A DNA stretch of 64,000 nt, taken from assembly GCF_963966145.1 (NCBI RefSeq), contig NC_091046.1, positions 48,236,001 to 48,300,000 of the forward strand, written 5' to 3'. A model generated the notes under the pieces. It was not told the DNA's origin and did no database searches. It saw nothing but the letters and a program-made list of their open reading frames with translations. This DNA is from Tenebrio molitor (Eukaryota; Arthropoda; Insecta; Coleoptera; Tenebrionidae). Shown here in pieces: positions 36,734 to 49,525 of the stretch (position 1 is its first letter; each line of letters opens with the position of its first letter). The position numbers and the translations under genes were made by a program.

Positions 36734-37992
36734 AAGACGTAAGTTTCTACATTTCATGCGAATTTCTTAACCAGGACTTTTCGAGGCAAACATTTTATAA
36801 CTCAAGAAATGTACGGTTTGGGCAGGAAATTCTTAAATTTCTGAAAAGACGTAAGTTGCAATTATATCTCATGAAAGGGACGGTTTCGGCCGGAAATTAT
36901 TAAATTTTCTAAAAAGACGTAAGTTTCTACATTTCATGCGAATTTCTTAACCCGGACTTTTCGAGGCAAAAATTTTATAACTCAAGAAATGTAGGGTTTG
37001 GGCAGGAAATTCTTAAATTTCTGAAAAGACGTAAGTTTCAATTATAACTCATGAAAGGGACGGTTTCGGCCGGAAATTATTAAATTTTCTAAAAAGACGT
37101 AAGTGTCTACATTTCATGCGAATTTCTTAACCAGGACTTTTCGAGGCAAAAATTTTATAACTCAAGAAATGTACGGTTTGGGCAGGAAATTCTAAAATTT
37201 CTGAAAAGACGTAAGTTGCAATTATAACTCATGAAAGTGACGGTTTCGGCCGGAAATTATTAAATTTTCTAAAAAGACGTAAGTTTCTACATTTCATGCG
37301 AATTTCTTAACCCGGACTTTTCGAGGCAAAAATTTTATAACTCAAGAAATGTAGGGTTTGGGCAGGAAATTCTTAAATTTCTGAAAAGACGTAAGTTTCA
37401 ATTATAACTCATGAAAGGGACGGTTTCGGCCGGAAATTATTAAATTTTCTAAAAAGACGTAAGTTTCTACATTTCATGCGAATTTCTTAACCAGGACTTT
37501 TCGAGGCAAAAATTTTATAACTCAAGAAATGTACGGTTTGGGCAGGAAATTCTAAAATTTCTGAAAAGACGTAAGTTGCAATTATAACTCATGAAAGGGA
37601 CGGTTTCGGCCGGAAATTATTAAATTTTCTAAAAAGACCTAAGTTTCTACATTTCATGCGAATTTCTTAACCCGGACTTTTCGAGGGAAAAATTTTATAA
37701 CTCAAGAAATGTAGGGTTTGGGAGGAAATTCTTAAATTTCTGAAAAGACGTAAGTTTCAATTATAACTCATGAAAGGGACGGTTTCGGCCGGAAATTATT
37801 AAATTTTCTAAAAAGACGTAAGTTTCTACATTTCATGCGAATTTCTTAACCAGGACTTTTCGAGGCAAAAATTTTATAACTCAAGAAATGTAGGGTTTGG
37901 GCAGGAAATTCTAAAATTTCTGAAAAGACGTAAGTTGCAATTATAACTCATGAAAGGGACGGTTTCGGCCGGAAATTATTAAATTTTCTAAA
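36734..37992 (+). repeat. 7-monomer block, copy 1 (1259 bp)
   Basis: Units in order: CAAACATTTT (36734), C40-T125 (36914), AAGTGTCTAC with AAAGTGACGG (37094), C40-T125, a plain unit, GACCTAAG with GAGGG (37634) and a G81-A101 unit (37813). The unit at 37634 lost one C in TTTGGGAGG and is 179 bp. Confidence 0.9.
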
Positions 37993-39252
37993 AAGACGTA
38001 AGTTTCTACATTTCATGCGAATTTCTTAACCAGGACTTTTCGAGGCAAACATTTTATAACTCAAGAAATGTACGGTTTGGGCAGGAAATTCTTAAATTTC
38101 TGAAAAGACGTAAGTTGCAATTATATCTCATGAAAGGGACGGTTTCGGCCGGAAATTATTAAATTTTCTAAAAAGACGTAAGTTTCTACATTTCATGCGA
38201 ATTTCTTAACCCGGACTTTTCGAGGCAAAAATTTTATAACTCAAGAAATGTAGGGTTTGGGCAGGAAATTCTTAAATTTCTGAAAAGACGTAAGTTTCAA
38301 TTATAACTCATGAAAGGGACGGTTTCGGCCGGAAATTATTAAATTTTCTAAAAAGACGTAAGTGTCTACATTTCATGCGAATTTCTTAACCAGGACTTTT
38401 CGAGGCAAAAATTTTATAACTCAAGAAATGTACGGTTTGGGCAGGAAATTCTAAAATTTCTGAAAAGACGTAAGTTGCAATTATAACTCATGAAAGTGAC
38501 GGTTTCGGCCGGAAATTATTAAATTTTCTAAAAAGACGTAAGTTTCTACATTTCATGCGAATTTCTTAACCCGGACTTTTCGAGGCAAAAATTTTATAAC
38601 TCAAGAAATGTAGGGTTTGGGCAGGAAATTCTTAAATTTCTGAAAAGACGTAAGTTTCAATTATAACTCATGAAAGGGACGGTTTCGGCCGGAAATTATT
38701 AAATTTTCTAAAAAGACGTAAGTTTCTACATTTCATGCGAATTTCTTAACCAGGACTTTTCGAGGCAAAAATTTTATAACTCAAGAAATGTACGGTTTGG
38801 GCAGGAAATTCTAAAATTTCTGAAAAGACGTAAGTTGCAATTATAACTCATGAAAGGGACGGTTTCGGCCGGAAATTATTAAATTTTCTAAAAAGACCTA
38901 AGTTTCTACATTTCATGCGAATTTCTTAACCCGGACTTTTCGAGGGAAAAATTTTATAACTCAAGAAATGTAGGGTTTGGGCAGGAAATTCTTAAATTTC
39001 TGAAAAGACGTAAGTTTCAATTATAACTCATGAAAGGGACGGTTTCGGCCGGAAATTATTAAATTTTCTAAAAAGACGTAAGTTTCTACATTTCATGCGA
39101 ATTTCTTAACCAGGACTTTTCGAGGCAAAAATTTTATAACTCAAGAAATGTAGGGTTTGGGCAGGAAATTCTAAAATTTCTGAAAAGACGTAAGTTGCAA
39201 TTATAACTCATGAAAGGGACGGTTTCGGCCGGAAATTATTAAATTTTCTAAA
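37993..39252 (+). repeat. 7-monomer block, copy 2 (1260 bp)
   Basis: This block has the same seven units as 36734-37992, with markers at 37993, 38353 and 38893. The GACCTAAG unit here keeps the C, so the 1-bp deletion in copy 1 arose after the duplication, or copy 2 derives from a template without it. Confidence 0.9.
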
Positions 39253-39432
39253 AAGACGTAAGTTTCTACATTTCATGCGAATTTCTTAACCAGGACTTTT
39301 CGAGGCAAAAATTTTATAACTCAAGAAATGTACGGTTTGGGCAGGAAATTCTTAAATTTCTGAAAAGACGTAAGTTGCAATTATATCTCATGAAAGGGAC
39401 GGTTTCGGCCGGAAATTATTAAATTTTCTAAA
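39253..39432 (+). repeat. Single monomer between blocks
   Basis: One unit of the common A40-C81-T101-G125-T134 class separates the 7-mer duplication from the 6-mer duplication. It has no private marker. Confidence 0.8.
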
Positions 39433-40512
39433 AAGACGTAAGTTTCTACATTTCATGCGAATTTCTTAACCAGGACTTTTCGAGGCAAACATTTTATAAC
39501 TCAAGAAATGTACGGTTTGGGCAGGAAATTCTTAAATTTCTGAAAAGACGTAAGTTGCAATTATATCTCATGAAAGGGACGGTTTCGGCCGGAAATTATT
39601 AAATTTTCTAAAAAGAGGTAAGTTTCTACATTTCATGCGAATTTCTTAACCCGGACTTTTCGAGGCAAAAATTTTATAACTCAAGAAATGTACGGTTTGG
39701 GCAGGAAATTCTAAAATTTCTGAAAAGACGTAAGTTGCAATTATAACTCATGAAAGGGACGGTTTCGGCCGGAAATTATTAAATTTTCTAAAAAGACGTA
39801 AGTTTCTACATTTCATGCGAATTTCTTAACCCGGACTTTTCGAGGCAAAAATTTTATAACTCAAGAAATGTAGGGTTTGGGCAGGAAATTCTTAAATTTC
39901 TGAAAAGACGTAAGTTTCAATTATAACTCATGAAAGGGACGGTTTCGGCCGGAAATTATTACATTTTCTAAAAAGACGCAAGTTTCTACATTTCATGCGA
40001 ATTTCTTAACCAGGACTTTTCGAGGCAAAAATTTTATAACTCAAGAAATGTACGGTTTGGGCAGGAAATTCTAAAATTTCTGAAAAGACGTAAGTTGCAA
40101 TTATAACTCATGAAAGGGACGGTTTCGGCCGGAAATTATTAAATTTTCTAATAAGACGTAAGTTTCTACATTTCATGCGAATTTCTTAACCAGGACTTTT
40201 CGAGGCAAAAATTTTATAACTCAAGAAATGTACGGTTTGGGCAGGAAATTCTTAAATTTCTGAAAAGACGTAAGTTGCAATTATAACTCATGAAAGGGAC
40301 GGTTTCGGCCGGAAATTATTAAATTTTCTAAAAAGACGTAAGTTTCTACATTTCATGCGAATTTCTTAACCAGGACTTTTCGAGGCAAAAATTTTATAAC
40401 TCAAGAAATGTACGGTTTGGGCAGGAAATTTTTAAATTTCTGAAAAGACGTAAGTTGCAATTATATCTCATGAAAGGGACGGTTTCGGCCGGAAATTATT
40501 AAATTTTCTAAA
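39433..40512 (+). repeat. 6-monomer block, copy 1 (1080 bp)
   Basis: Units: CAAACATTTT (39433), AAGAGGTAAG (39613), a T125 unit ending ATTACATTTTC (39793), AAGACGCAAG (39973), a CTAATAAG start (40153) and a unit with AAATTTTTAAATTT (40333). The CAAACATTTT unit links it to the 7-mer family just upstream. Confidence 0.9.
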
Positions 40513-41412
40513 AAGACGTAAGTTTCTACATTTCATGCGAATTTCTTAACCAGGACTTTTCGAGGCAAACATTTTATAACTCAAGAAATGTACGGTTTGG
40601 GCAGGAAATTCTTAAATTTCTGAAAAGACGTAAGTTGCAATTATATCTCATGAAAGGGACGGTTTCGGCCGGAAATTATTAAATTTTCTAAAAAGAGGTA
40701 AGTTTCTACATTTCATGCGAATTTCTTAACCCGGACTTTTCGAGGCAAAAATTTTATAACTCAAGAAATGTACGGTTTGGGCAGGAAATTCTAAAATTTC
40801 TGAAAAGACGTAAGTTGCAATTATAACTCATGAAAGGGACGGTTTCGGCCGGAAATTATTAAATTTTCTAAAAAGACGTAAGTTTCTACATTTCATGCGA
40901 ATTTCTTAACCCGGACTTTTCGAGGCAAAAATTTTATAACTCAAGAAATGTAGGGTTTGGGCAGGAAATTCTTAAATTTCTGAAAAGACGTAAGTTTCAA
41001 TTATAACTCATGAAAGGGACGGTTTCGGCCGGAAATTATTACATTTTCTAAAAAGACGCAAGTTTCTACATTTCATGCGAATTTCTTAACCAGGACTTTT
41101 CGAGGCAAAAATTTTATAACTCAAGAAATGTACGGTTTGGGCAGGAAATTCTAAAATTTCTGAAAAGACGTAAGTTGCAATTATAACTCATGAAAGGGAC
41201 GGTTTCGGCCGGAAATTATTAAATTTTCTAATAAGACGTAAGTTTCTACATTTCATGCGAATTTCTTAACCAGGACTTTTCGAGGCAAAAATTTTATAAC
41301 TCAAGAAATGTACGGTTTGGGCAGGAAATTCTTAAATTTCTGAAAAGACGTAAGTTGCAATTATAACTCATGAAAGGGACGGTTTCGGCCGGAAATTATT
41401 AAATTTTCTAAA
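40513..41412 (+). repeat. 6-monomer block, copy 2 (five intact units)
   Basis: The first five units match 39433-40332 at a distance of 1080 bp: CAAACATTTT, GAGGTAAG, ATTACATTTTC, GACGCAAG and the CTAATAAG start. The sixth position is occupied by the 83-bp truncated monomer at 41413. Confidence 0.9.
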
Positions 41413-41495
41413 AAGACGTTTTCTGAAAAGACGTAAGTTTCAATTATAACTCATGAAAGGGACGGTTTCGGCCGGAAATTATTAAATTTTCTAAA
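41413..41495 (+). repeat. Truncated monomer, 83 bp (copy 1)
   Basis: AAGACGT (monomer positions 1-7) joins directly to TTTCTGAAAAG (from position 105), removing 97 bp: the 44-bp segment and most of subunit A. Subunit B is intact with T125. The same junction is found again at 42396. Confidence 0.95.
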
Positions 41496-42395
41496 AAGAC
41501 GTAAGTTTCTACATTTCATGCGAATTTCTTAACCAGGACTTTTCGAGGCAAAAATTTTATAACTCAAGAAATGTAGGGTTTGGGCAGGAAATTCTAAAAT
41601 TTCTGAAAAGACGTAAGTTGCAATTATAACTCATGAAAGGGACGGTTTCGGCCGGAAATTATTAAATTTTCTAAAAAGACGTAAGTTTCTACATTTCATG
41701 CGAATTTCTTAACCAGGACTTTTCGAGGCAAAAATTTTATAACTCAAGAAATGTACGGTTTGGGCAGGAAATTTTTAAATTTCTGAAAAGACGTAAGTTG
41801 CAATTATATCTCATGAAAGGGACGGTTTCGGCCGGAAATTATTAAATTTTCTAAAAAGACGTAAGTTTCTACATTTCATGCGAATTTCTTAACCAGGACT
41901 TTTCGAGGCAAACATTTTATAACTCAAGAAATGTACGGTTTGGGCAGGAAATTCTTAAATTTCTGAAAAGACGTAAGTTGCAATTATATCTCATGAAAGG
42001 GACGGTTTCGGCCGGAAATTATTAAATTTTCTAAAAAGACGTAAGTTTCTACATTTCATGCGAATTTCTTAACCCGGACTTTTCGAGGCAAAAATTTTAT
42101 AACTCAAGAAATGTACGGTTTGGGCAGGAAATTCTAAAATTTCTGAAAAGACGTAAGTTGCAATTATAACTCATGAAAGGGACGGTTTCGGCCGGAAATT
42201 ATTAAATTTTCTAATAAGACGTAAGTTTCTACATTTCATGCGAATTTCTTAACCAGGACTTTTCGAGGCAAAAATTTTATAACTCAAGAAATGTACGGTT
42301 TGGGCAGGAAATTCTTAAATTTCTGAAAAGACGTAAGTTGCAATTATAACTCATGAAAGGGACGGTTTCGGCCGGAAATTATTAAATTTTCTAAA
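41496..42395 (+). repeat. Five monomers between truncated units
   Basis: Units at 41496 (G81-A101), 41676 (AAATTTTTAAATTT), 41856 (CAAACATTTT), 42036 (C40-C81-A101) and 42216 (CTAATAAG start). Compared with 40333-41412 the order is the same but two monomers are missing between the CAAACATTTT and CTAATAAG units, which fits a copy with an internal loss. Confidence 0.85.
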
Positions 42396-42478
42396 AAGAC
42401 GTTTTCTGAAAAGACGTAAGTTTCAATTATAACTCATGAAAGGGACGGTTTCGGCCGGAAATTATTAAATTTTCTAAA
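42396..42478 (+). repeat. Truncated monomer, 83 bp (copy 2)
   Basis: The deletion junction is identical to the unit at 41413, 983 bp upstream, and it again follows a CTAATAAG monomer. The deletion therefore happened once and was then duplicated with its neighbours. Confidence 0.95.
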
Positions 42479-45400
42479 AAGACGTAAGTTTCTACATTTC
42501 ATGCGAATTTCTTAACCAGGACTTTTCGAGGCAAAAATTTTATAACTCAAGAAATGTACGGTTTGGGCAGGAAATTCTAAAATTTCTGAAAAGACGTAAG
42601 TTGCAATTATAACTCATGAAAGGGACGGTTTCGGCCGGAAATTATTAAATTTTCTAAAAAGACGTAAGTTTCTACATTTCATGCGAATTTCTTAACCAGG
42701 ACTTTTCGAGGCAAAAATTTTATAACTCAAGAAATGTACGGTTTGGGCAGGAAATTCTTAAATTTCTGAAAAGACGTAAGTTGCAATTATAACTCATGAA
42801 AGGGACGGTTTCGGCCGGAAATTATTAAATTTTCTAAAAAGACGTAAGTTTCTACATTTCATGCGAATTTCTTAACCCGGACTTTTCGAGGCAAAAATTT
42901 TATAACTCAAGAAATGTACGGTTTGGGCAGGAAATTCTAAAATTTCTGAAAAGACGTAAGTTCCAATTATAACTCATGAAAGGGACGGTTTCGGCCGGAA
43001 ATTATTAAATTTTCTAAAAAGACGTAAGTTTCTACATTTCATGCGAATTTCTTAACCAGGACTTTTCGAGGCAAAAATTTTATAACTCAAGAAATGTACG
43101 GTTTGGGCAGGAAATTCTAGAATTTCTGAAAAGACGTAAGTTGCAATTATAACTCATGAAAGGGACGGTTTCGGCCGGAAATTATTAAATTTTCTAAAAA
43201 GACGTAAGTTTCTACATTTCATGCGAATTTCTTAACCCGGACTTTTCGAGGCAAAAATTTTATAACTCAAGAAATGTAGGGTTTGGGCAGGAAATTCTAA
43301 AATTTCTGAAAAGACGTAAGTTGCAATTATAACTCATGAAAGGGACGGTTTCGGCCGGAAATTATTAAATTTTCTAAAAAGACGTAAGTTTCTACATTTC
43401 ATGCGAATTTCTTAACCCGGACTTTTCGAGGCAAAAATTTTATAACTCAAGAAATGTACGGTTTGGGCAGGAAATTTTAAAATTTCTGAAAAGACGTAAG
43501 TTGCAATTATAACTCATGAAAGAGACGGTTTCGGCCGGAAATTATTAAATTTTCTAAAAAGACCTAAGTTTCTACATTTCATGCGAATTTCTTAACCCGG
43601 ACTTTTCGAGGCAAAAATTTTATAACTCAAGAAATGTACGGTTTGGGCAGGAAATTCTAAAATTTCTGAAAAGACGTAAGTTGCAATTATAACTCATGAA
43701 AGGGACGGTTTCGGCCGGAAATTATTAAATTTTCTAAAAAGACGTAAGTTTCTACATTTCATGCGAATTTCTTAACCCGGACTTTTCGAGGCAAAAATTT
43801 TATAACTCAAGAAATGTACGGTTTGGGCAGGAAATTCTAAAATTTCTGAAAAGACGTAAGTTGCAATTATAACTCATGAAAGGGACGGTTTCGGCCGGAA
43901 ATTATTAAATTTTCTAAAAAGACGTAAGTTTCTACATTTCATGCGAATTTCTTAACCAGGACTTTTCGAGGCAAAAATTTTATAACTCAAGAAATGTACG
44001 GTTTGGGCAGGAAATTCTAAAATTTCTGAAAAGACGTAAGTTGCAATTATAACTCATGAAAGGGACGGTTTCGGCCGGAAATTATTAAATTTTCTAAAAA
44101 GACGTAAGTTTCTACATTTCGTGCGAATTTCTTAACCAGGACTTTTCGAGGCAAAAATTTTATAACTCAAGAAATGTACGGTTTGGGCAGGAAATTCTAA
44201 AATTTCTGAAAAGACGTAAGTTGCAATTATAACTCATGAAAGGGACGGTTTCGGCCGGAAATTATTAAATTTTCTAAAAAGACGTAAGTTTCTACATTTC
44301 ATGCGAATTTCTTAACCCGGACTTTTCGAGGCAAAAATTTTATAACTCAAGAAATGTACGGTTTGGGCAGGAAATTCTAAAATTTCTGAAAAGACGTAAG
44401 TTGCAATTATAACTCATGAAAGGGACGGTTTCGGCCGGAAATTATTAAATTTTCTAAAAAGACGTAAGTTTCTACATTTCATGCGAATTTCTTAACCCGG
44501 ACTTTTCGAGGCAAAAATTTTATAACTCAAGAAATGTAGGGTTTGGGCAGGAAATTCTTAAATTTCTGAAAAGACGTAAGTTTCAATTATAACTCATGAA
44601 AGGGACGGTTTCGGCCGGAAATTATTAAATTTTCTAAAAAGACGTAAGTTTCTACATTTCATGCGAATTTCTTAACCAGAACTTTTCGAGGCAAAAATTT
44701 TATAACTCAAGAAATGTACGGTTTGGGCAGGAAATTCTAAAATTTCTGAAAAGACGTAAGTTGCAATTATAACTCATGAAAGGGACGGTTTCGGCCGGAA
44801 ATTATTAAATTTTCTAAAAAGACGTAAGTTTCTACATTTCATGCGAATTTCTTAACCCGGACTTTTCGAGGCAAAAATTTTATAACTCAAGAAATGTAGG
44901 GTTTGGGCAGGAAATTCTTAAATTTCTGAAAAGACGTAAGTTTCAATTATAACTCATGAAAGGGACGGTTTCGGCCGGAAATTATTAAATTTTCTAAAAA
45001 GACGTAAGTTTCTACATTTCATGCGAATTTCTTAACCAGGACTTTTCGAGGCAAAAATTTTATAACTCAAGAAATGTACGGTTTGGGCAGGAAATTCTAA
45101 AATTTCTGAAAAGACGTAAGTTGCAATTATAACTCATGAAAGGGACGGTTTCGGCCGGAAATTATTAAATTTTCTAAAAAGACGTAAGTTTCTACATTTC
45201 ATGCGAATTTCTTAACCCGGACTTTTCGAGGGAAAAATTTTATAACTCAAGAAATGTACGGTTTGGGCAGGAAATTCTAAAATTTCTGAAAAGACGTAAG
45301 TTGCAATTATAACTCATGAAAGGGACGGTTTCGGCCGGAAATTATTAAATTTTCTAAAAAGACGTAAGTTTCTACATTTCATGCGAATTTCTTAACCCGG

Positions 45401-45538
45401 ACTTTTCGAGGCAAAAATTTTATAACTCAAGAAATGTACGGTTTGGGCAGGAAATTCTAAAATTTCTGAAAAGACGTAAGTTGCAATTATAACTCATGAA
45501 AGGGACGGTTTCGGCCGGAAATTATTAAATTTTCTAAA
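42479..45538 (+). repeat. 17 monomers, weakly structured segment
   Basis: Most units are A101-G125-A134 with mixed C40 and A40. Private markers include AAGTTCCAATT (42839), ATTCTAGAATT (43019), AAAGAGACGG (43379), GACCTAAG (43559), TTTCGTGCG (44099) and CCAGAACT (44639). The CTAGAAT and AAAGAGACGG changes reappear in the block from 45926, so this segment may share ancestry with it. No clear block duplication was seen inside it. Confidence 0.75.
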
Positions 45539-45745
45539 AAGACGTAAGTTTCTACATTTCATGCGAATTTCTTAGTTTCTACATTTCATGCGAATTTCTT
45601 AACCAGGACTTTTCGAGGCAAAAATTTTATAACTCAAGAAATGTACGGTTTGGGCAGGAAATTCTAAAATTTCTGAAAAGACGTAAGTTGCAATTATAAC
45701 TCATGAAAGGGACGGTTTCGGCCGGAAATTATTAAATTTTCTAAA
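45539..45745 (+). repeat. Expanded monomer, 207 bp, 27-bp internal duplication
   Basis: Monomer positions 9-35 (from AGTTTCTACATTTCATGCG to ATTTCTT) occur twice in tandem, at 45547-45573 and 45574-45600, as shown by CTTAGTTTCTACATTTC at the junction. The rest of the unit is ordinary. It is the only long insertion in the window and shifts the register by 27 bases for everything to the right. Confidence 0.95.
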
Positions 45746-48700
45746 AAGACGTAAGTTTCTACATTTCATGCGAATTTCTTAACCAGGACTTTTCGAGGCA
45801 AAAATTTTATAACTCAAGAAATGTACGGTTTGGGCAGGAAATTCTTAAATTTCTGAAAAGACGTAAGTTGCAATTATATCTCATGAAAGGGACGGTTTCG
45901 GCCGGAAATTATTAAATTTTCTAAAAAGACGTAAGTTTCTACATTTCATGCGAATTTCTTAACCCGGACTTTTCGAGGCAAAAATTTTATAACTCAAGAA
46001 ATGTACGGTTTGGGCAGGAAATTCTAAAATTTCTGAAAAGACGTAAGTTGCAATTATAACTCATGAAAGAGACGGTTTCGGCCGGAAATTATTAAATTTT
46101 CTAAAAAGACGTAAGTTTCTACATTTCATGCGAATTTCTTAACCCGGACATTTCGAGGCAAAAATTTTATAACTCAAGAAATGTACGGTTTGGGCAGGAA
46201 ATTCTAAAATTTCTGAAAAGACGTAAGTTGCAATTATAACTCATGAAAGGGACGGTTTCGGCCGGAAATTATTAAATTTTCTAAAAAGACGTAAGTTTCT
46301 ACATTTCATGCGAATTTCTTAACCAGGACTTTTCGAGGCAAAAATTTTATAACTCAAGAAATGTACGGTTTGGGCAGGAAATTCTAGAATTTCTGAAAAG
46401 ACGTAAGTTGCAATTATAACTCATGAAAGGGACGGTTTCGGCCGGAAATTATTAAATTTTCTAAAAAGACGTAAGTTTCTACATTTCATGCGAATTTCTT
46501 AACCCGGACTTTTCGAGGCAAAAATTTTATAACTCAAGAAATGTACGGTTTGGGCAGGAAATTCTAAAATTTCTGAAAAGACGTAAGTTGCAATTATAAC
46601 TCATGAAAGGGACGGTTTCGGCCGGAAATTATTAAATTTTCTAAAAAGACGTAAGTTTCTACATTTCATGCGAATTTCTTAACCAGGACTTTTCGAGGCA
46701 AAAATTTTATAACTCAAGAAATGTACGGTTTGGGCAGGAAATTCTTAAATTTCTGAAAAGACGTAAGTTGCAATTATATCTCATGAAAGGGACGGTTTCG
46801 GCCGGAAATTATTAAATTTTCTAAAAAGACGTAAGTTTCTACATTTCATCCGAATTTCTTAACCAGGACTTTTCGAGGCAAAAATTTTATAACTCAAGAA
46901 ATGTACGGTTTGGGCAGGAAATTCTAAAATTTCTGAAAAGACGTAAGTTGCAATTATAACTCATGAAAGGGACGGTTTCGGCCGGAAATTATTAAATGTT
47001 CTAAATAGACGTAAGTTTCTACATTTCATGCGAATTTCTTAACCAGGACTTTTCGAGGCAAAAATTTTATAACTCAAGAAATGTACGGTTTGGGCAGGAA
47101 ATTCTTAAATTTCTGAAAAGACGTAAGTTGCAATTATAACTCATGAAAGGGACGGTTTCGGCCAGAAATTATTAAATTTTCTAAAAAGACGTAAGTTTCT
47201 ATATTTCATGCGAATTTCTTAACCAGGACTTTTCGAGGCAAAAATTTTATAACTCAAGAAATGTACGGTTTGGGCAGGAAATTCTTAAATTTCTGAAAAG
47301 ACGTAAGTTGCAATTATATTTCATGAAAGGGACGGTTTCGGCCAGAAATTATTAAATTTTCTAAAAAGACGTAAGTTTCTACATTTCATGCGAATTTCTT
47401 AACCAGGACTTTTCGAGGCAAAAATTTTATAACTCAAGAAATGTAGGGTTTGGGCAGGAAATTCTAAAATTTCTGAAAAGACGTAAGTTGCAATTATAAC
47501 TCATGAAAGAGACGGTTTCGGCCGGAAATTATTAAATTTTCTAAAAAGACGTAAGTTTCTACATTTCATGCGAATTTCTTAACCAGGACTTTTCGAGGCA
47601 AAAATTTTATAACTCAAGAAATGTACGGTTTGGGCAGCAAATTCTAAAATTTCTGAAAAGTCGTAAGTTGCAATTATAACTCATGAAAGGGACGGTTTCG
47701 GCCGGAAATTATTAAATTTTCTAAAAAGACGTAAGTTTCTACATTTCATGCGAATTTCTTAACCAGGACTTTTCGAGGCAAAAATTTTATAACTCAAGAA
47801 ATGTACGGTTTGGGCAGGAAATTCTAAAATTTCTGAAAAGACGTAAGTTGCAATTATAACTCATGAAAGGGACGGTTTCGGCCGGAAATTATTAAATTTT
47901 CTAAAAAGACGTAAGTTTCTACATTTCATGCGAATTTCTTAACCCGGACTTTTCGAGGCAAAAATTTTATAACTCAAGAAATGTACGGTTTGGGCAGGAA
48001 ATTCTAAAATTTCTGAAAAGACGTAAGTTGTAATTATAACTCATGAAAGGGACGGTTTCGGCCGGAAATTATTAAATTTTCTAAAAAGACGTAAGTTTCT
48101 ACATTTCATGCGAATTTCTTAACCAGGACTTTTCGAGGCAAAAATTTTATAACTCAAGAAATGTACGGTTTGGGCAGGAAATTCTAAAATTTCTGAAAAG
48201 ACGTAAGTTGCAATTATAACTCATGAAAGGGACGGTTTCGGCCGGAAATTATTAAATTTTCTAAAAAGACGTAAGTTTCTACATTTCATGCGAATTTCTT
48301 AACCAGGACTTTTCGAGGCAAAAATTTTATAACTCAAGAAATGTACGGTTTGGGCAGGAAATTCTAAAATTTCTGAAAAGACGTAAGTTGCATTTATAAC
48401 TCATGAAAGGGACGGTTTCGGCCGGAAATTATTAAATTTTCTAAAAAGACGTAAGTTTCTACATTTCATGCGAATTTCTTAACCCGGACTTTTCGAGGCA
48501 AAAATTTTATAACTCAAGAAATGTACGGTTTGGGCAGGAAATTCTAAAATTTCTGAAAAGACGTAAGTTGCAATTATAACTCATGAAAGGGACGGTTTCG
48601 GACGGAAATTATTAAATTTTCTAAAAAGACGTAAGTTTCTACATTTCATGCGAATTTCTTAACCAGGACTTTTCGAGGCAAAAATTTTATAACTCAAGAA

Positions 48701-49525
48701 ATGTACGGTTTGGGCAGGAAATTCTTAAATTTCTGAAAAGACGTAAGTTGCAATTATATCTCATGAAAGGGACGGTTTCGGCCGGAAATTATTAAATTTT
48801 CTAAAAAGACGTAAGTTTCTACATTTCATGCGAATTTCTTAACCCGGACTTTTCGAGGCAAAAATTTTATAACTCAAGAAATGTACGGTTTGGGCAGGAA
48901 ATTCTAAAATTTCTGAAAAGACGTAAGTTGCAATTATAACTCATGAAAGAGACGGTTTCGGCCGGAAATTATTAAATTTTCTAAAAAGACGTAAGTTTCT
49001 ACATTTCATGCGAATTTCTTAACCCGGACATTTCGAGGCAAAAATTTTATAACTCAAGAAATGTACGGTTTGGGCAGGAAATTCTAAAATTTCTGAAAAG
49101 ACGTAAGTTGCAATTATAACTCATGAAAGGGACGGTTTCGGCCGGAAATTATTAAATTTTCTAAAAAGACGTAAGTTTCTACATTTCATGCGAATTTCTT
49201 AACCAGGACTTTTCGAGGCAAAAATTTTATAACTCAAGAAATGTACGGTTTGGGCAGGAAATTCTAAAATTTCTGAAAAGACGTAAGTTGCAATTATAAC
49301 TCATGAAAGGGACGGTTTCGGCCGGAAATTATTAAATTTTCTAAAAAGACGTAAGTTTCTACATTTCATGCGAATTTCTTAACCAGGACTTTTCGAGGCA
49401 AAAATTTTATAACTCAAGAAATGTACGGTTTGGGCAGGAAATTCTTAAATTTCTGAAAAGACGTAAGTTGCAATTATATCTCATGAAAGGGACGGTTTCG
49501 GCCGGAAATTATTAAATTTTCTAAA
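45746..49525 (+). repeat. Right-domain higher-order family, copy A (21 monomers)
   Basis: Marker order from 45926: AAAGAGACGG, GGACATTTCG (46106), CTAGAAT (46286), plain, T134, TTCATCCG (46826), a CTAAATAGACG start (47006), TATATTTC (47186), G81 with AAAGAGACGG (47366), CAGCAA plus AAAGTCG (47546), plain, GTAATTAT (47906), plain, GCATTTAT (48266) and GGACGG (48446). AAAGAGACGG and GGACATTTCG recur at 48806 and 48986, opening the next copy. The unit at 47366 appears to be a hybrid of two monomers seen separately in copies B and C. Confidence 0.85.

Noticed and set aside
41413..41495. Insertion of foreign DNA at the register break
   Set aside because: Both sides are monomer sequence; the break is a 97-bp deletion, as the 83-bp unit and unchanged flanks show.
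45539..45745. Target-site duplication of a mobile element
   Set aside because: The two 27-bp copies are directly adjacent with nothing inserted between them, so this is a simple tandem duplication.
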